Shown: positions 9,093-17,185 of the stretch, piece by piece
Layout of the letters: each line of letters starts with the position of its first letter
Numbering within the stretch: position 1 is the first letter of the stretch
Assembly: GCA_937952285.1 (NCBI GenBank)
Contig: CALFZE010000032.1
Location: 1 to 27,809, forward strand
Direction: 5' to 3'
DNA: 27,809 nt
DNA from: UBA2428 sp002343545
GTDB taxonomy: Bacteria; Bdellovibrionota; UBA2428
The notes under the pieces: model-generated
Databases searched by the model: none
Told to the model about the DNA's origin: nothing
Seen by the model: only the letters and a program-made list of their open reading frames with translations
Made by a program: the position numbers and the translations under genes

Positions 9093-9458
9093 CTAGCCCT
9101 TGGAGGGAATGCCCTCCGCGGCCAGGCAGGCGCGCACGAGCTCGCGCTTGTCGCCCTGGATTTCGACGACGCCGTCCGGGCCGTCCATGAGATAAGTTCC
9201 GCCGGATCCGCAGCGCTTTTTGAGCTTCGTACAAAGCTCCTTCAAGAAAGCTTCCTGCTTGGGGAGTTTGTCGACGACGGTCACGGTCTTACCGCCTCGC
9301 CCTTTTTTCTCGATGCGCAGCACGGCGGTGAAACGCACCTTCTTGACGTCGACCTCGGGCGCGCAACGGCAAGCCGCCTCGAGCTCCTTGCAGCGAGGGC
9401 ACTTGCGATTCATCGCCGGGTCGGTCGAATAGACGAGACGGTGGTTAGAGTCCGACAT
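9093..9458 (-). CDS. SUI1/eIF1-family translation factor (YciH-like)
   Basis: 121 residues from the ATG at 9458. A short Cys cluster (CPRC and CRC, residues 20-32) resembles a zinc ribbon. The SUI1 core follows: GGKTVTVV (about 55-62), KLKKRCGSGGT (78-88), then a basic helix. Bacterial YciH proteins are related to eIF1 and are thought to influence initiation fidelity; the exact role here is unknown. A more upstream in-frame ATG at 9485 exists, but the family boundary favours 9458. Confidence 0.85.
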   Translation of the reverse strand: MSDSNHRLVYSTDPAMNRKCPRCKELEAACRCAPEVDVKKVRFTAVLRIEKKGRGGKTVTVVDKLPKQEAFLKELCTKLKKRCGSGGTYLMDGPDGVVEIQGDKRELVRACLAAEGIPSKG

Positions 9459-9495
9459 CCCCCAAAAATCCCCGAATTTGGCCAAAGTGTCAGGA

Positions 9496-9567
9496 GGCGT
9501 CAGGCTCCTTTTGGTTCAGCAGCCGCGTCAAATGACGCAGGCGCTGAACCCAAAGGAGCCTGACGCC
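9496..9567. repeat. Inverted repeat copy B (REP-like element)
   Basis: Two 35-base arms (9496-9530, 9533-9567) pair at 31 of 35 positions around a 2-base loop. The outer 25 bases of the left arm are identical to copy C. It lies between the stop of the pilin gene (9604) and the start of the downstream SUI1 gene in a tandem, not convergent, arrangement. Confidence 0.9.
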
Positions 9568-9603
9568 TTCGTCCTTCGTGGTGTCGCCGCAAGCCAGCTC
9601 CTC

Positions 9604-10494
9604 TCATTTGTCGCGGCAGCAGCGATAGACGGCGCCACCGCAACCCAACTGCGAATTGAGATTCAACGAACTGCAGTCTCCCTGACCGACGTAAGCCTGA
9701 TTCGAGGTCCCGGCCTCGATACACATGCCTTGCGAGGGCACCACGACCAGATTCGATTCACAGGTCAAATGGATCTCGGAAGCACGACAAAGACGGAATC
9801 CCGCCGTATTACAGGTCTTGTGCGCTACCAGCGCCGGTCTCATGGATCCACCGCTAGCGAGGGGCCCTCGATCCGCGCCATCGATATAAAAAGCCCCCGC
9901 ATCGACCATACCGGCCGGGGGGCCCGAGGCCTCCGCGTTCCCGCATTTTTCGACTTTGCCGTCGGCGGCGTTGGCGAGGAGTCGAACGGAGAGGGTGTGC
10001 TCGAGTTCGGTGGAACCGATGGAGGAACCGAGCTTGGTGGCTTTGATCTGGAAGCGCGCCGCGAAAGCCTTGTAGTTCACGCCGTCGACGCTTTGATCGC
10101 CGTCGTAGATGGCCGAGGTGAGCGCGAGCGAGGTGATCTTAAGTCCGCCGGAGAGGGTATCGTCGCGCTTGGCCACGCGCGAGGCTCCGTGCTTGACCTC
10201 GTCGACGGGGATGCCATCGGGAAAACTCGTGGGGTTGGCCAGGTCGTCGTCGGGCGCCATCCCGGGCGGGAAAACGAAGATTGTGTTCGTCGCGCCGGTA
10301 TAGAGGGCGCCGTTACAAGCTTTCGTCGAGAAGACCTGGTTGAGGGCGGTCTTGAGGATGTCGAAGTCGACGGCGTTTTGGACGTGCTTTTGCCCCTTCA
10401 TCGCGCCCGAGAGCAACTGCGAAAAGCCCAGCGCGAGTACGCCCAACAAGCCGGCCGCGACCAGGACCTGGACCAATGAAAATCCGCGTTTCAT
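9604..10494 (-). CDS. Prepilin-like protein (intact copy)
   Basis: 296 residues. A type IV prepilin/pseudopilin leader is clear: MKRG then FSLVQVLVAAG, cleaved after G4 by a prepilin peptidase, followed by a hydrophobic helix. Mature residue 5 is Gln instead of the usual Glu, as in some minor pilins/pseudopilins. Residues up to about 185 are shared with the paralogue at 15181. The C-terminal module (about 190-296) is Cys-rich (FRLC, CESN, YRCC). GAGGA lies about 6 bases before the ATG. It is divergent from prpD. Likely a minor pilin or pseudopilin tip component; the assembly machinery is not in this window. Confidence 0.8.
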   Translation of the reverse strand: MKRGFSLVQVLVAAGLLGVLALGFSQLLSGAMKGQKHVQNAVDFDILKTALNQVFSTKACNGALYTGATNTIFVFPPGMAPDDDLANPTSFPDGIPVDEVKHGASRVAKRDDTLSGGLKITSLALTSAIYDGDQSVDGVNYKAFAARFQIKATKLGSSIGSTELEHTLSVRLLANAADGKVEKCGNAEASGPPAGMVDAGAFYIDGADRGPLASGGSMRPALVAHKTCNTAGFRLCRASEIHLTCESNLVVVPSQGMCIEAGTSNQAYVGQGDCSSLNLNSQLGCGGAVYRCCRDK

Positions 10495-10636
10495 AATTCA
10501 TCCTCATCCAACCGAAAGCGTCGCCCGAGTCTAAACGCCCCCAAGAGGAATCCAACGCCGCGTGGCGTCAGCGCACCGAAGATCGCTCGTTGGTCTTGTC
10601 GGCTTTTGGGAGCCGCTGCTAAGTCCTTTGGGCAGG

Positions 10637-12145
10637 ATGAAAAAGCACCTCGTAAAAGTTTACCCCTCCAAAGTGCCCCTCAAGCGCGAAGACCAGCTCG
10701 CGTGGAAATTCGCCGAGCTCGCGGCCGACCCGGTCGACGTCGCTCCGGAAGTCGTCGAGATGATCGGTAACCGCGTCATCGACAACGCGGCCGTCGCCAT
10801 CGGCGCCATCAACCGCGCGCCCGTCGCGAACGCCCGCACCCAAGCCCTTGCGCACCCGCGCGCCGGCGGCGCGACCGTCTTCGGCATGCCGCTGAACGAA
10901 ACCTTCTCGGCCGAGTGGGCCGCGTGGGCCAACGGCGTCGCCGTGCGCGAACTCGACATGCACGACACCTACCTCGCCGCCGACTACTCGCACCCCGGCG
11001 ACAACATCCCCTCGATCCTCGCCGTCGCCCAACAGTGCAACCGCACGGGCCACGACTTCGTGCGCGGCTGCGCGACGGGCTACGAGATCCAGATCGACCT
11101 CGTGAAGGCGATCTGCCTGCACAAGCACAAGAAAGATCACATCGCCCACCTCGCGCCGTCGGCCGCCGCCGGCATCGGCACGCTCCTCAAGCTCCCGACC
11201 GAGCAGATCTACCAGGCCGTCCAGCAAGCCGTGCACGTGGGTTTCTCCACGCGCCAGTCGCGCAAGGGTGAGATCTCGTCGTGGAAGGCGCACGCTCCCG
11301 GGTGGGCCGGCAAGATCGCCGTCGAAGCCGTCGACCGCGCCATGCGCGGCGAAAAGTCGCCCTCGCCGATCTACGAAGGCGAAGACTCCGTGATCGCGTA
11401 CATGCTCGACGGCAAGGACGGCCAGTACGAAGTGCCGTTGCCGGAAAAGGGCGAAGCCAAGAAGGCCATCCTCGAGTCCTACACGAAGGAGCACTCGGCC
11501 GAGTACCAATCGCAAGCCCTCATCGACCTCGCGTTCAAGATGCGCGCGAAGATCACGAACTTCGACGACATCGAGAAGATCGTCATCCACACCTCGCACC
11601 ACACGCACTACGTGATCGGCACCGGCGCCGGCGATCCGCAAAAGATGGATCCGAAGGCATCGCGCGAAACGCTCGACCACTCGATCATGTACATCTTCGC
11701 CGTCGCCCTGCAGGACGGAAAGTGGCACCACGTCGACTCCTACAAGCCCGAGCGCGCGAACCGTCCCGACACGGTCACGCTCTGGCATAAGATCTCGACG
11801 GTCGAAGACGCCGAGTGGACCGCGGCCTACCACGCCGCCGATCCGGCCAAGAAGAAGTTCGGCGCGCGCATCGAGATCACGTTCAAGAACGGCTCCAAGC
11901 TCGTCGACGAGCTGGGCGTGGCGAACGCGCATCCGGCCGGCGCGACGCCGTGGACGCGTCCGAACTACCAGAAGAAGTTCGTCGAGATGACGGAAGGTCT
12001 CGTGACGAAGTCCGAGACGGAGCGCTTCTTCGGCCTCATCGATCGTCTGCCCAAGCTGACGGCCGAAGAGATGAAGGTGCTCAACGTGCTCGTCGAGACC
12101 GGCAAGCTCACGCACAACAAGCGGGACACGCGCGGTATCTTCTAA
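10637..12145 (+). CDS. prpD: 2-methylcitrate dehydratase (MmgE/PrpD family)
   Basis: 502 residues. Family signatures include ANGVAVRELDMHDTY (about 98-112) and HPGDNIPSILA (119-129). PrpD dehydrates 2-methylcitrate in the methylcitrate cycle. The ATG at 10637 is preferred because the following PSK...QLAWKFAELAADPV segment matches the usual N-terminus; an upstream GTG at 10562 would add 25 residues that do not look like the family. AGG immediately precedes the ATG, a poor Shine-Dalgarno spacing. It ends 25 bases before a strong terminator hairpin. Confidence 0.92.
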   Translation: MKKHLVKVYPSKVPLKREDQLAWKFAELAADPVDVAPEVVEMIGNRVIDNAAVAIGAINRAPVANARTQALAHPRAGGATVFGMPLNETFSAEWAAWANGVAVRELDMHDTYLAADYSHPGDNIPSILAVAQQCNRTGHDFVRGCATGYEIQIDLVKAICLHKHKKDHIAHLAPSAAAGIGTLLKLPTEQIYQAVQQAVHVGFSTRQSRKGEISSWKAHAPGWAGKIAVEAVDRAMRGEKSPSPIYEGEDSVIAYMLDGKDGQYEVPLPEKGEAKKAILESYTKEHSAEYQSQALIDLAFKMRAKITNFDDIEKIVIHTSHHTHYVIGTGAGDPQKMDPKASRETLDHSIMYIFAVALQDGKWHHVDSYKPERANRPDTVTLWHKISTVEDAEWTAAYHAADPAKKKFGARIEITFKNGSKLVDELGVANAHPAGATPWTRPNYQKKFVEMTEGLVTKSETERFFGLIDRLPKLTAEEMKVLNVLVETGKLTHNKRDTRGIF

Positions 12146-12169
12146 GCCCAAACTCAATCGTTCTTCTCG

Positions 12170-12219
12170 TCGGCCCGGCTTCTCCGTTTTCGCGGGGAAG
12201 TCCGGGCCGATGAATTTTT
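12170..12219 (+). terminator. Rho-independent terminator after prpD
   Basis: Bases 12170-12186 pair with 12193-12210 (nine GC-rich pairs, one bulged A, then about eight more with one wobble), loop around 12187-12192, followed by a TTTTT run at 12215-12219. It lies 25 bases past the prpD stop. Confidence 0.8.
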
Positions 12220-12347
12220 CGTGACCGCCCCTCCCAAGCCGGCCATAAATAGCTGTTTTTGCTGATTATTTAGGCGTCGATCTTCTCGACACGCGACGCG
12301 ATCTTGGGAGTCGAAATCCTCGCCCCGGACGAGTTAGAGTCGCTCCC

Positions 12348-13067
12348 GTGAAAAAATCTTTGTCGTCATCGCCTTCTTTCCTGGGTCTCTTTTCGCTCGT
12401 TCTCGCCGTGGGCGCGAGCGGTGCCGCGCGGGCCCAAGCGCTCACGCTGGACGCCGCCATGGTCACGCGCGCGGCCGCCGAGATGAACATCGACGAAGCC
12501 CCGCTGAGCGAAGATCTCAACGCGCAAGCACTGCCGGCGATGAGCCTCGAAAAGGACGGCAAAATCTACGAGGTCGTCTTCGTCCCCAACGAGCAGACCG
12601 AGCTGCCGCGCCCGAAGATCATCCCGAAGCATTGGCAAGTCGGCAAATGGCGCACGGCCAAGCAACACAACTTCACCTGGCTCGACAAGATCAACCCGCG
12701 CTTCTGGCTCGGCAACGAAGAAGATCCCGAGCCGCCCTCGTGGTACCGCCCGCAGGACGCCCAGCGCCGCACGAAGTGGTACTTCCGTAACCCGGGCCAC
12801 AACTTCACGTTCTACGTGATCGGCGTGTCGGATAAAGTCGGCACGAACGACCACCGCAGCTACGGCATCGCCCCCGACGACGTCTTCAAAGAGGGCGGCG
12901 GTTGGAACGTGATCCTGCACCAGGTCCGCGTCGGCAAACGCGGCTACGTCCTCTTGCCCTTCGCGAGCTACCTCGATCGCAACATGAAGTTCTACTTCGG
13001 CTGGCGCCAGTCCGGGAACTTCGGCATCAAGCTGACCCGCAACAAAGAACGCCGCCTCGACCTCTAG
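12348..13067 (+). CDS. Secreted protein of unknown function
   Basis: 239 residues from a GTG start, with a clear Sec signal peptide (K2-K3, hydrophobic core, AARAQA cleavage near 29-31). The mature part is rich in Trp, Arg and Asn, with a central RNPGHNFTFYVIGV stretch and a beta-rich end. I recall similar R-N-P-x-H-N-F motifs in uncharacterised bacterial and phage proteins but cannot name a family with certainty. It stands alone after the prpD terminator and ends 3 bases before repeat copy C. Confidence 0.7.
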   Translation: MKKSLSSSPSFLGLFSLVLAVGASGAARAQALTLDAAMVTRAAAEMNIDEAPLSEDLNAQALPAMSLEKDGKIYEVVFVPNEQTELPRPKIIPKHWQVGKWRTAKQHNFTWLDKINPRFWLGNEEDPEPPSWYRPQDAQRRTKWYFRNPGHNFTFYVIGVSDKVGTNDHRSYGIAPDDVFKEGGGWNVILHQVRVGKRGYVLLPFASYLDRNMKFYFGWRQSGNFGIKLTRNKERRLDL

Positions 13068-13070
13068 AGA

Positions 13071-13148
13071 AAAGGCGTCAGGCTCCTTTTGGTTCAGCAG
13101 TTGCGTCATTTGACGCACGCGCTGAACCAAAAGGAGCCTGACGCCTTT
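13071..13148. repeat. Inverted repeat copy C between convergent genes
   Basis: Arms 13074-13108 and 13111-13145 pair at 32 of 35 positions around TT, extended by three A/T pairs outside. It occupies almost the whole gap between the stops at 13067 and 13147 and overlaps the last two bases of the minus-strand gene's stop codon. Convergent placement suggests a bidirectional transcript-end structure. Confidence 0.9.
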
Positions 13149-14058
13149 AGGGACCTTCGCAGTCGTGGAGACGGGCGCGGGCCCACGCCGTCGCTTTTTC
13201 GAGCGAGGCACGCTTGATCTTGGGCCAGAGCGCCTCGGGCTTCGCCTGACCTTCGGGCGGCACCGCGAGATCCAGGAGTTTCTGCAGGACCTGGCGCTCC
13301 GCGAGATTCGCGGCGTCGTCGTCGGCCGCGGCGAAAACGCTCGTCGCCGACTCCGTCACGGCGTCCGGGTTCAGGAGCAGCAGCGCCGAGGGTGAGCGCT
13401 CGGGGCAGATTTTGGCGAAGCCGAAGCTCTGCCAACCGTAAACGATCGCGTCGGGCCGCAGCGTCTCGAGCGCCTTGAGCGCGAGCCGGCGGCAGACGGC
13501 CGAGCGTCGACGGAAGAGCAAGCTACGCGGGTCGTTGTCGGGGCATTCGCGTTCGGCGAGCGCGGCCTTGAGCTCCGACGGAAACTCGAGCCCCCGCGCC
13601 GTCATCTCGAGCTTGGCGAGATCCAACACGTTCAGCCCTTTGGGCATGCGCGTGCGGAAGAGCGCCCAGCGCTTGCCGCCGTAGACGCGGGCCGAGGCCG
13701 GATCGAAGGAGTAGTAGAGGCCTTGGGTATCGCCCCCGGGGCCGACGAGTTGCTCGCCGCTCGTGAACCAAGACGACCAGCTCCGCACGTGGCTCCGCAC
13801 GGAGTCCGCTTCGCGGTCGACCGGCGTCTCGTCGGCAAAGCCGAGATCGGCGTCCTTGCGGACGTAATGGTAAGCGTCGAGTTCGCGACCGAGCGGACGC
13901 ATCAACGGACGGTAGAAATCCAGCAGCGCCTGCTCGAGCCCTTCGTCGTCGAAGGAAGACGCCGGCAGACGCGGCCGCTCCGAAGGCGCGCTCGCGCATC
14001 CCGCGACGAGCCCGAACGTCAAAACCGCGAGCGTACGCAAACCACGTAGGATCCCCAT
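13147..14058 (-). CDS. Lipoprotein of unknown function
   Basis: 303 residues. A type II signal peptide is clear: R5 and R8, a hydrophobic core, and lipobox LVAGC with C21 as the lipidated residue. The mature part is mixed helix and strand with scattered cysteines; no catalytic family was recognised. The ATG at 14058 is chosen because it starts the signal peptide; the open frame extends much further upstream but there it is antisense to prpB. Divergent from prpB with an 87-base gap. Confidence 0.75.
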   Translation of the reverse strand: MGILRGLRTLAVLTFGLVAGCASAPSERPRLPASSFDDEGLEQALLDFYRPLMRPLGRELDAYHYVRKDADLGFADETPVDREADSVRSHVRSWSSWFTSGEQLVGPGGDTQGLYYSFDPASARVYGGKRWALFRTRMPKGLNVLDLAKLEMTARGLEFPSELKAALAERECPDNDPRSLLFRRRSAVCRRLALKALETLRPDAIVYGWQSFGFAKICPERSPSALLLLNPDAVTESATSVFAAADDDAANLAERQVLQKLLDLAVPPEGQAKPEALWPKIKRASLEKATAWARARLHDCEGP

Positions 14059-14145
14059 GCCCCGATTATCGCACCCCGGCGCGACGCCCGACCGTCGGGG
14101 GTTTGACGCCGTTGACCCCGGGGAGCGGCCTGCTAAACCCGAAGC

Positions 14146-15039
14146 ATGCTTTTCTCCCGCAAGCCTAACCACACGAAACGAGCCGAATTTCGCCAAGCCC
14201 TCGCGTCGGGCAAGCTCCTCGCGTTCCCCGGAACGCCGACGCCCTTCGTCGCGCTCATGATCGAGCAAGCGGGTTTCGACGGCGTCTACGTTTCGGGCGC
14301 GGGACTTTCGAACGAGCTCGGCCTGCCGGACATCGGCCTCACGACGCTCCCCGAGGTCGTCGGGCGCGGACGCCAGATCGCGGCCTGCACGGACCTGCCC
14401 GTCTTGATCGACATCGACACGGGCTTCGGCGAGCCCATGTCGGTCGTCCGCACGATCCGCGAACTCGAAGCGGCCGGCATCGCGGGTTGCCACCTCGAAG
14501 ATCAGCAGAACCCCAAGCGCTGCGGCCACCTCGACGGCAAGGCCCTCGTCGACACGAGCGAGATGGTGCGCAAGGTGAAAGCCGCCGTCGACGGCAAGAC
14601 GGACCCGAACTTTCTCGTCATCGCGCGCACCGACGCGCGCGCGTCCGAGGGCCTCGACAAGGCGCTCGATCGCGCGAAGGCCTACGTCGACGCGGGCGCG
14701 GAGATGATCTTCCCCGAGGCGCTCCAAGGCGAAAAGGAATTCGAAGCCTTCCGCAAGGCCGTTAAGGTCCCGCTCCTCGCCAACATGACGGAGTTCGGCA
14801 AGTCCAAGCTGCTCTCGACGAAGGAACTCGAGTCGCTCGGCTACAACCTCGTCATCTATCCGCAGACGGCCTTCCGCCTTGCCTCCAAAGCGATCGAAGA
14901 CGGACTCAAGACGCTGAAGGCCAGCGGCACGCAGGAGTCGCTCGTGCCCTCGATGCAGACGCGTGCTCGCCTCTACGAGATCCTCCAGTACGAGCGCTAC
15001 AACGCCTACGACCAGAACATCTTCAACTTCAAAGTCTAA
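14146..15039 (+). CDS. prpB: 2-methylisocitrate lyase
   Basis: 297 residues, normal for the family. It carries the isocitrate lyase/PEP mutase superfamily signature KRCGH (124-128), the metal-binding IDIDTGFG segment (88-95), YVSGAG (48-53) and the conserved TEFGKS loop. It cleaves 2-methylisocitrate to pyruvate and succinate, ending the methylcitrate cycle. Length and similarity to E. coli PrpB throughout favour methylisocitrate lyase over isocitrate lyase. Shine-Dalgarno is weak. Confidence 0.92.
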   Translation: MLFSRKPNHTKRAEFRQALASGKLLAFPGTPTPFVALMIEQAGFDGVYVSGAGLSNELGLPDIGLTTLPEVVGRGRQIAACTDLPVLIDIDTGFGEPMSVVRTIRELEAAGIAGCHLEDQQNPKRCGHLDGKALVDTSEMVRKVKAAVDGKTDPNFLVIARTDARASEGLDKALDRAKAYVDAGAEMIFPEALQGEKEFEAFRKAVKVPLLANMTEFGKSKLLSTKELESLGYNLVIYPQTAFRLASKAIEDGLKTLKASGTQESLVPSMQTRARLYEILQYERYNAYDQNIFNFKV

Positions 15040-15132
15040 CGTGTCGTGCCCGTTTCGCTAGAGCCTTAGGCCACAGAGAGGCCTCCGCCGACCACACTCT
15101 TCCTGGGCTCCGTCAAAACGACGCACACAAAG

Positions 15133-15157
15133 CTCCGTCTAGCGGAGTGATTTTCTT
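15133..15157 (+). terminator. Possible weak terminator downstream of prpB
   Basis: A 5-bp perfect stem (15133-15137 with 15143-15147, loop TCTAG) is followed by a T-rich run TTTTCTTT at 15150-15157. The short stem makes it a weak candidate. It also lies just upstream of the broken pilin copy. Confidence 0.35.
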
Positions 15158-15180
15158 TCGCTTGGGCCTAAACTAGAAAC

Positions 15181-16098
15181 ATGACTCGTCGTGGATTCTC
15201 ATTGGTCTAGGTCCTGATCGCGGCCGGCTTGTTGGGCGTACTCGCGCTGGGCTTTTCGCAGTTGCTCTCGGGCGCGATGAAGGGACAAAAGCACGTCCAA
15301 AACGCCGTCGACTTCGACATCCTCAAGACTTCGCTCAACCAAGTCTTCTCGACGAAGGCCTGCGACGGCGCCCTCTACACGGGTGCGGCCAATACGACCT
15401 TCACCTTTCCGCCCGGGCTCACGCCCGGCACCGATCTCGCCAATCCTGCAAGCTTTCCCGACGGCATCCCCGTCGACGAGGTCAGACACGGCATCTCCCG
15501 CATTGCACGTCGCAACGACACGCTTTCCGGCGGACTTAAAATCACTTCGCTCGCGCTCACTTCGGCCATCTTTGACGGCGACCAGGCCGTCGGCGGCGTG
15601 AACTACAAAGCCTTGGCCGCCCGCTTCCGCGTCAAAGCCACCAAACTCGGTTCCTCCATCGGTTCCACCGAACTCGAGCACAACCTCTCCGTTCGGCTCC
15701 TCGCCAATGCCTCCGACGGTAAAGTTGAAAAATGCGGAAACGCTACAACGGGGATGACTTGTTTTGAACTGGAAGACATTCCGGCCGCGACGACGCGCGC
15801 CAACCGCGGGTTCTCGACTCCTCACGGACTCCCGGGCATTCCTCGCATCATGGAGTGGTCGATGAAGGCACTCGTCGCCAACAATGGCTACGATGCGGGC
15901 GACCAAGTTTCGACCGACTCCTTTCGATTCCCGGGCACGAATCCAACGCCGATCATGACTTTCTGGCGCAACGCCACCCACGTCGGCGTCGCCTGGCGAG
16001 ACGTCTACTACCCGACCTTTAACCATAAGACCGGAAACAACTCCGACTTCGCGGTCAATCCCAGCGAATGGGCCCTGAGCGTTCGGGCCTGTCTCTAA
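15181..16098 (+). pseudogene. Prepilin-like paralogue with in-frame amber codon
   Basis: Read from the ATG at 15181 the product starts MTRRG, FSLV, then TAG at 15208-15210, then VLIAAGLLGV; the remaining 295 codons are open to the TAA at 16096. The TAG replaces the CAG of the intact paralogue at 9604-10494 exactly at mature residue 5. No Shine-Dalgarno is visible before the ATG, unlike the paralogue. Residues up to about 187 match the paralogue; the last roughly 115 residues do not, and end with a GYDAGDQV ... NPSEWALSVRACL pattern reminiscent of phage tail-fibre tips. A TTG at 15229 would restart inside the helix and lose the leader. It could be a dead gene, a silent cassette, a suppressed amber, or a single-base sequence error. 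Its stop overlaps the convergent phosphatase stop. Confidence 0.8.
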
Positions 16099-17168
16099 AC
16101 GTCGGTATCGGGATGCCAGTGGCCTCGCCACTCGCGCAAGTAGACGTGCGGACGCGCGGGGTTCTTCTGGTAGTCGACGAGCGCGTAGGTGAAACGCGTT
16201 CCCTTGCCGAAACTCGTCAGGTCGAGGCTCGTGACCTCGTTCCAGGTTCCCGTGTTCAGGTACTCGCGACCGTCGGGGAACTGGACGTGGACGGGCATGT
16301 GGGTGTGCCCCATGATGACCGTGTGCAGATCGGGATTCGCCTCGAGGATACGCTGGGCGGCCTTACGCAGCGACGGGTAAACGGTGATCTCCTTGAGGAT
16401 CTTCATCGTCGTGACGAGATTCGTCGTGCGGTAGAGCGACTTCGAGAAGCGCGTCGCGAAGAAGTAGAGCGCCGCCCGAGAGAGCGTCTTCACGCTCCAG
16501 AAGAAATCCGTCATGAGGCTCCAGCGCACGAAGGCCTTCCAAGGACGGACCTTGTCGACGACGGCGCGCTCCTGCTTGATCGGGATGATGAAGTTGATCA
16601 CGAAGTGCGAGCCCCACGGGAGATTGAGGATCGGTTCCTTGAGTCCCTTCGTGATGAACATGCGCTTGGGGTTGAGACGGTTCACGGCTTCGTGCTGCTG
16701 CCCGTGCTCGTAATGCACGCCGTCCACCGCGTAGGAGAAGTTCTTGAACTGCACGGGCACGCCGACGGCTTCGACGAAAGCTTCCTGGGTCTTCTCCCAC
16801 ACCATCTCGACGTCGTGGTTCCCCACGACGTAGGTGATGCGGTGGTTCGGTTGCTTGGCGAAACGGCGCAGGGCCTGGAAGAAACGCGGGTGCCCGCGCA
16901 CGATGGATCGAAGCTTCTCGAGGCTCACCGACTCGGTGAGGATCGGGCTGAAGTATCCGCGGTAGTCGACCTGGATCGTGTTGAGGATGTCGCCGTTCAG
17001 AACGAGCTCGACGTCGGCGTCGAAGTAGCTGCCGCTGGAGTAGTAATCGAGGAACTCTTCAAAGGGGCGATCGGCGACGAAGTCCTCGAGGACGTTCGTC
17101 GAACCGTCCGGGAGGATGCGTCCCCGCGCGAGGTGAAGGTCGGAGACGACGATCTTGTACTTGGCCAC
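16095..17168 (-). CDS. Calcineurin-like metallophosphoesterase
   Basis: 357 residues with all metallophosphoesterase motifs in order: SDLHLA (9-14), NGD (58-60), GNHD (116-119), YEHGQQHE (153-160) and GHTHMP near the C-terminus. These ligate two metals for phosphoester or pyrophosphate hydrolysis. An amphipathic, aromatic-rich insert (about 175-270) between the fourth and fifth motifs could contact membrane. An LpxH-like or other lipid/nucleotide pyrophosphatase role is possible, but the substrate cannot be read from sequence. It starts 17 bases after the GGDEF stop, so it is probably the last gene of that operon. Confidence 0.85.
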   Translation of the reverse strand: MAKYKIVVSDLHLARGRILPDGSTNVLEDFVADRPFEEFLDYYSSGSYFDADVELVLNGDILNTIQVDYRGYFSPILTESVSLEKLRSIVRGHPRFFQALRRFAKQPNHRITYVVGNHDVEMVWEKTQEAFVEAVGVPVQFKNFSYAVDGVHYEHGQQHEAVNRLNPKRMFITKGLKEPILNLPWGSHFVINFIIPIKQERAVVDKVRPWKAFVRWSLMTDFFWSVKTLSRAALYFFATRFSKSLYRTTNLVTTMKILKEITVYPSLRKAAQRILEANPDLHTVIMGHTHMPVHVQFPDGREYLNTGTWNEVTSLDLTSFGKGTRFTYALVDYQKNPARPHVYLREWRGHWHPDTDV

Positions 17169-17185
17169 GCCGGGATTCTATCAGC

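Noticed and set aside
10619..12157. 512-codon minus-strand frame
   Set aside because: Antisense shadow of prpD; composition is low-information Arg/Asp/Val/Leu.
8039..13148. CRISPR array
   Set aside because: Three palindromic elements more than 1 kb apart with genes between; no regular spacers.
14103..14140. Sigma-70 promoter (TTGAC-like) before prpB
   Set aside because: The -10 match is only about half and would place the transcript start at the ATG.
15208..15210. Genome-wide reassignment of TAG/TAA to glutamine
   Set aside because: Many intact genes here end at TAG or TAA at the expected family length (prpC, prpD, serA-like, uvrB).
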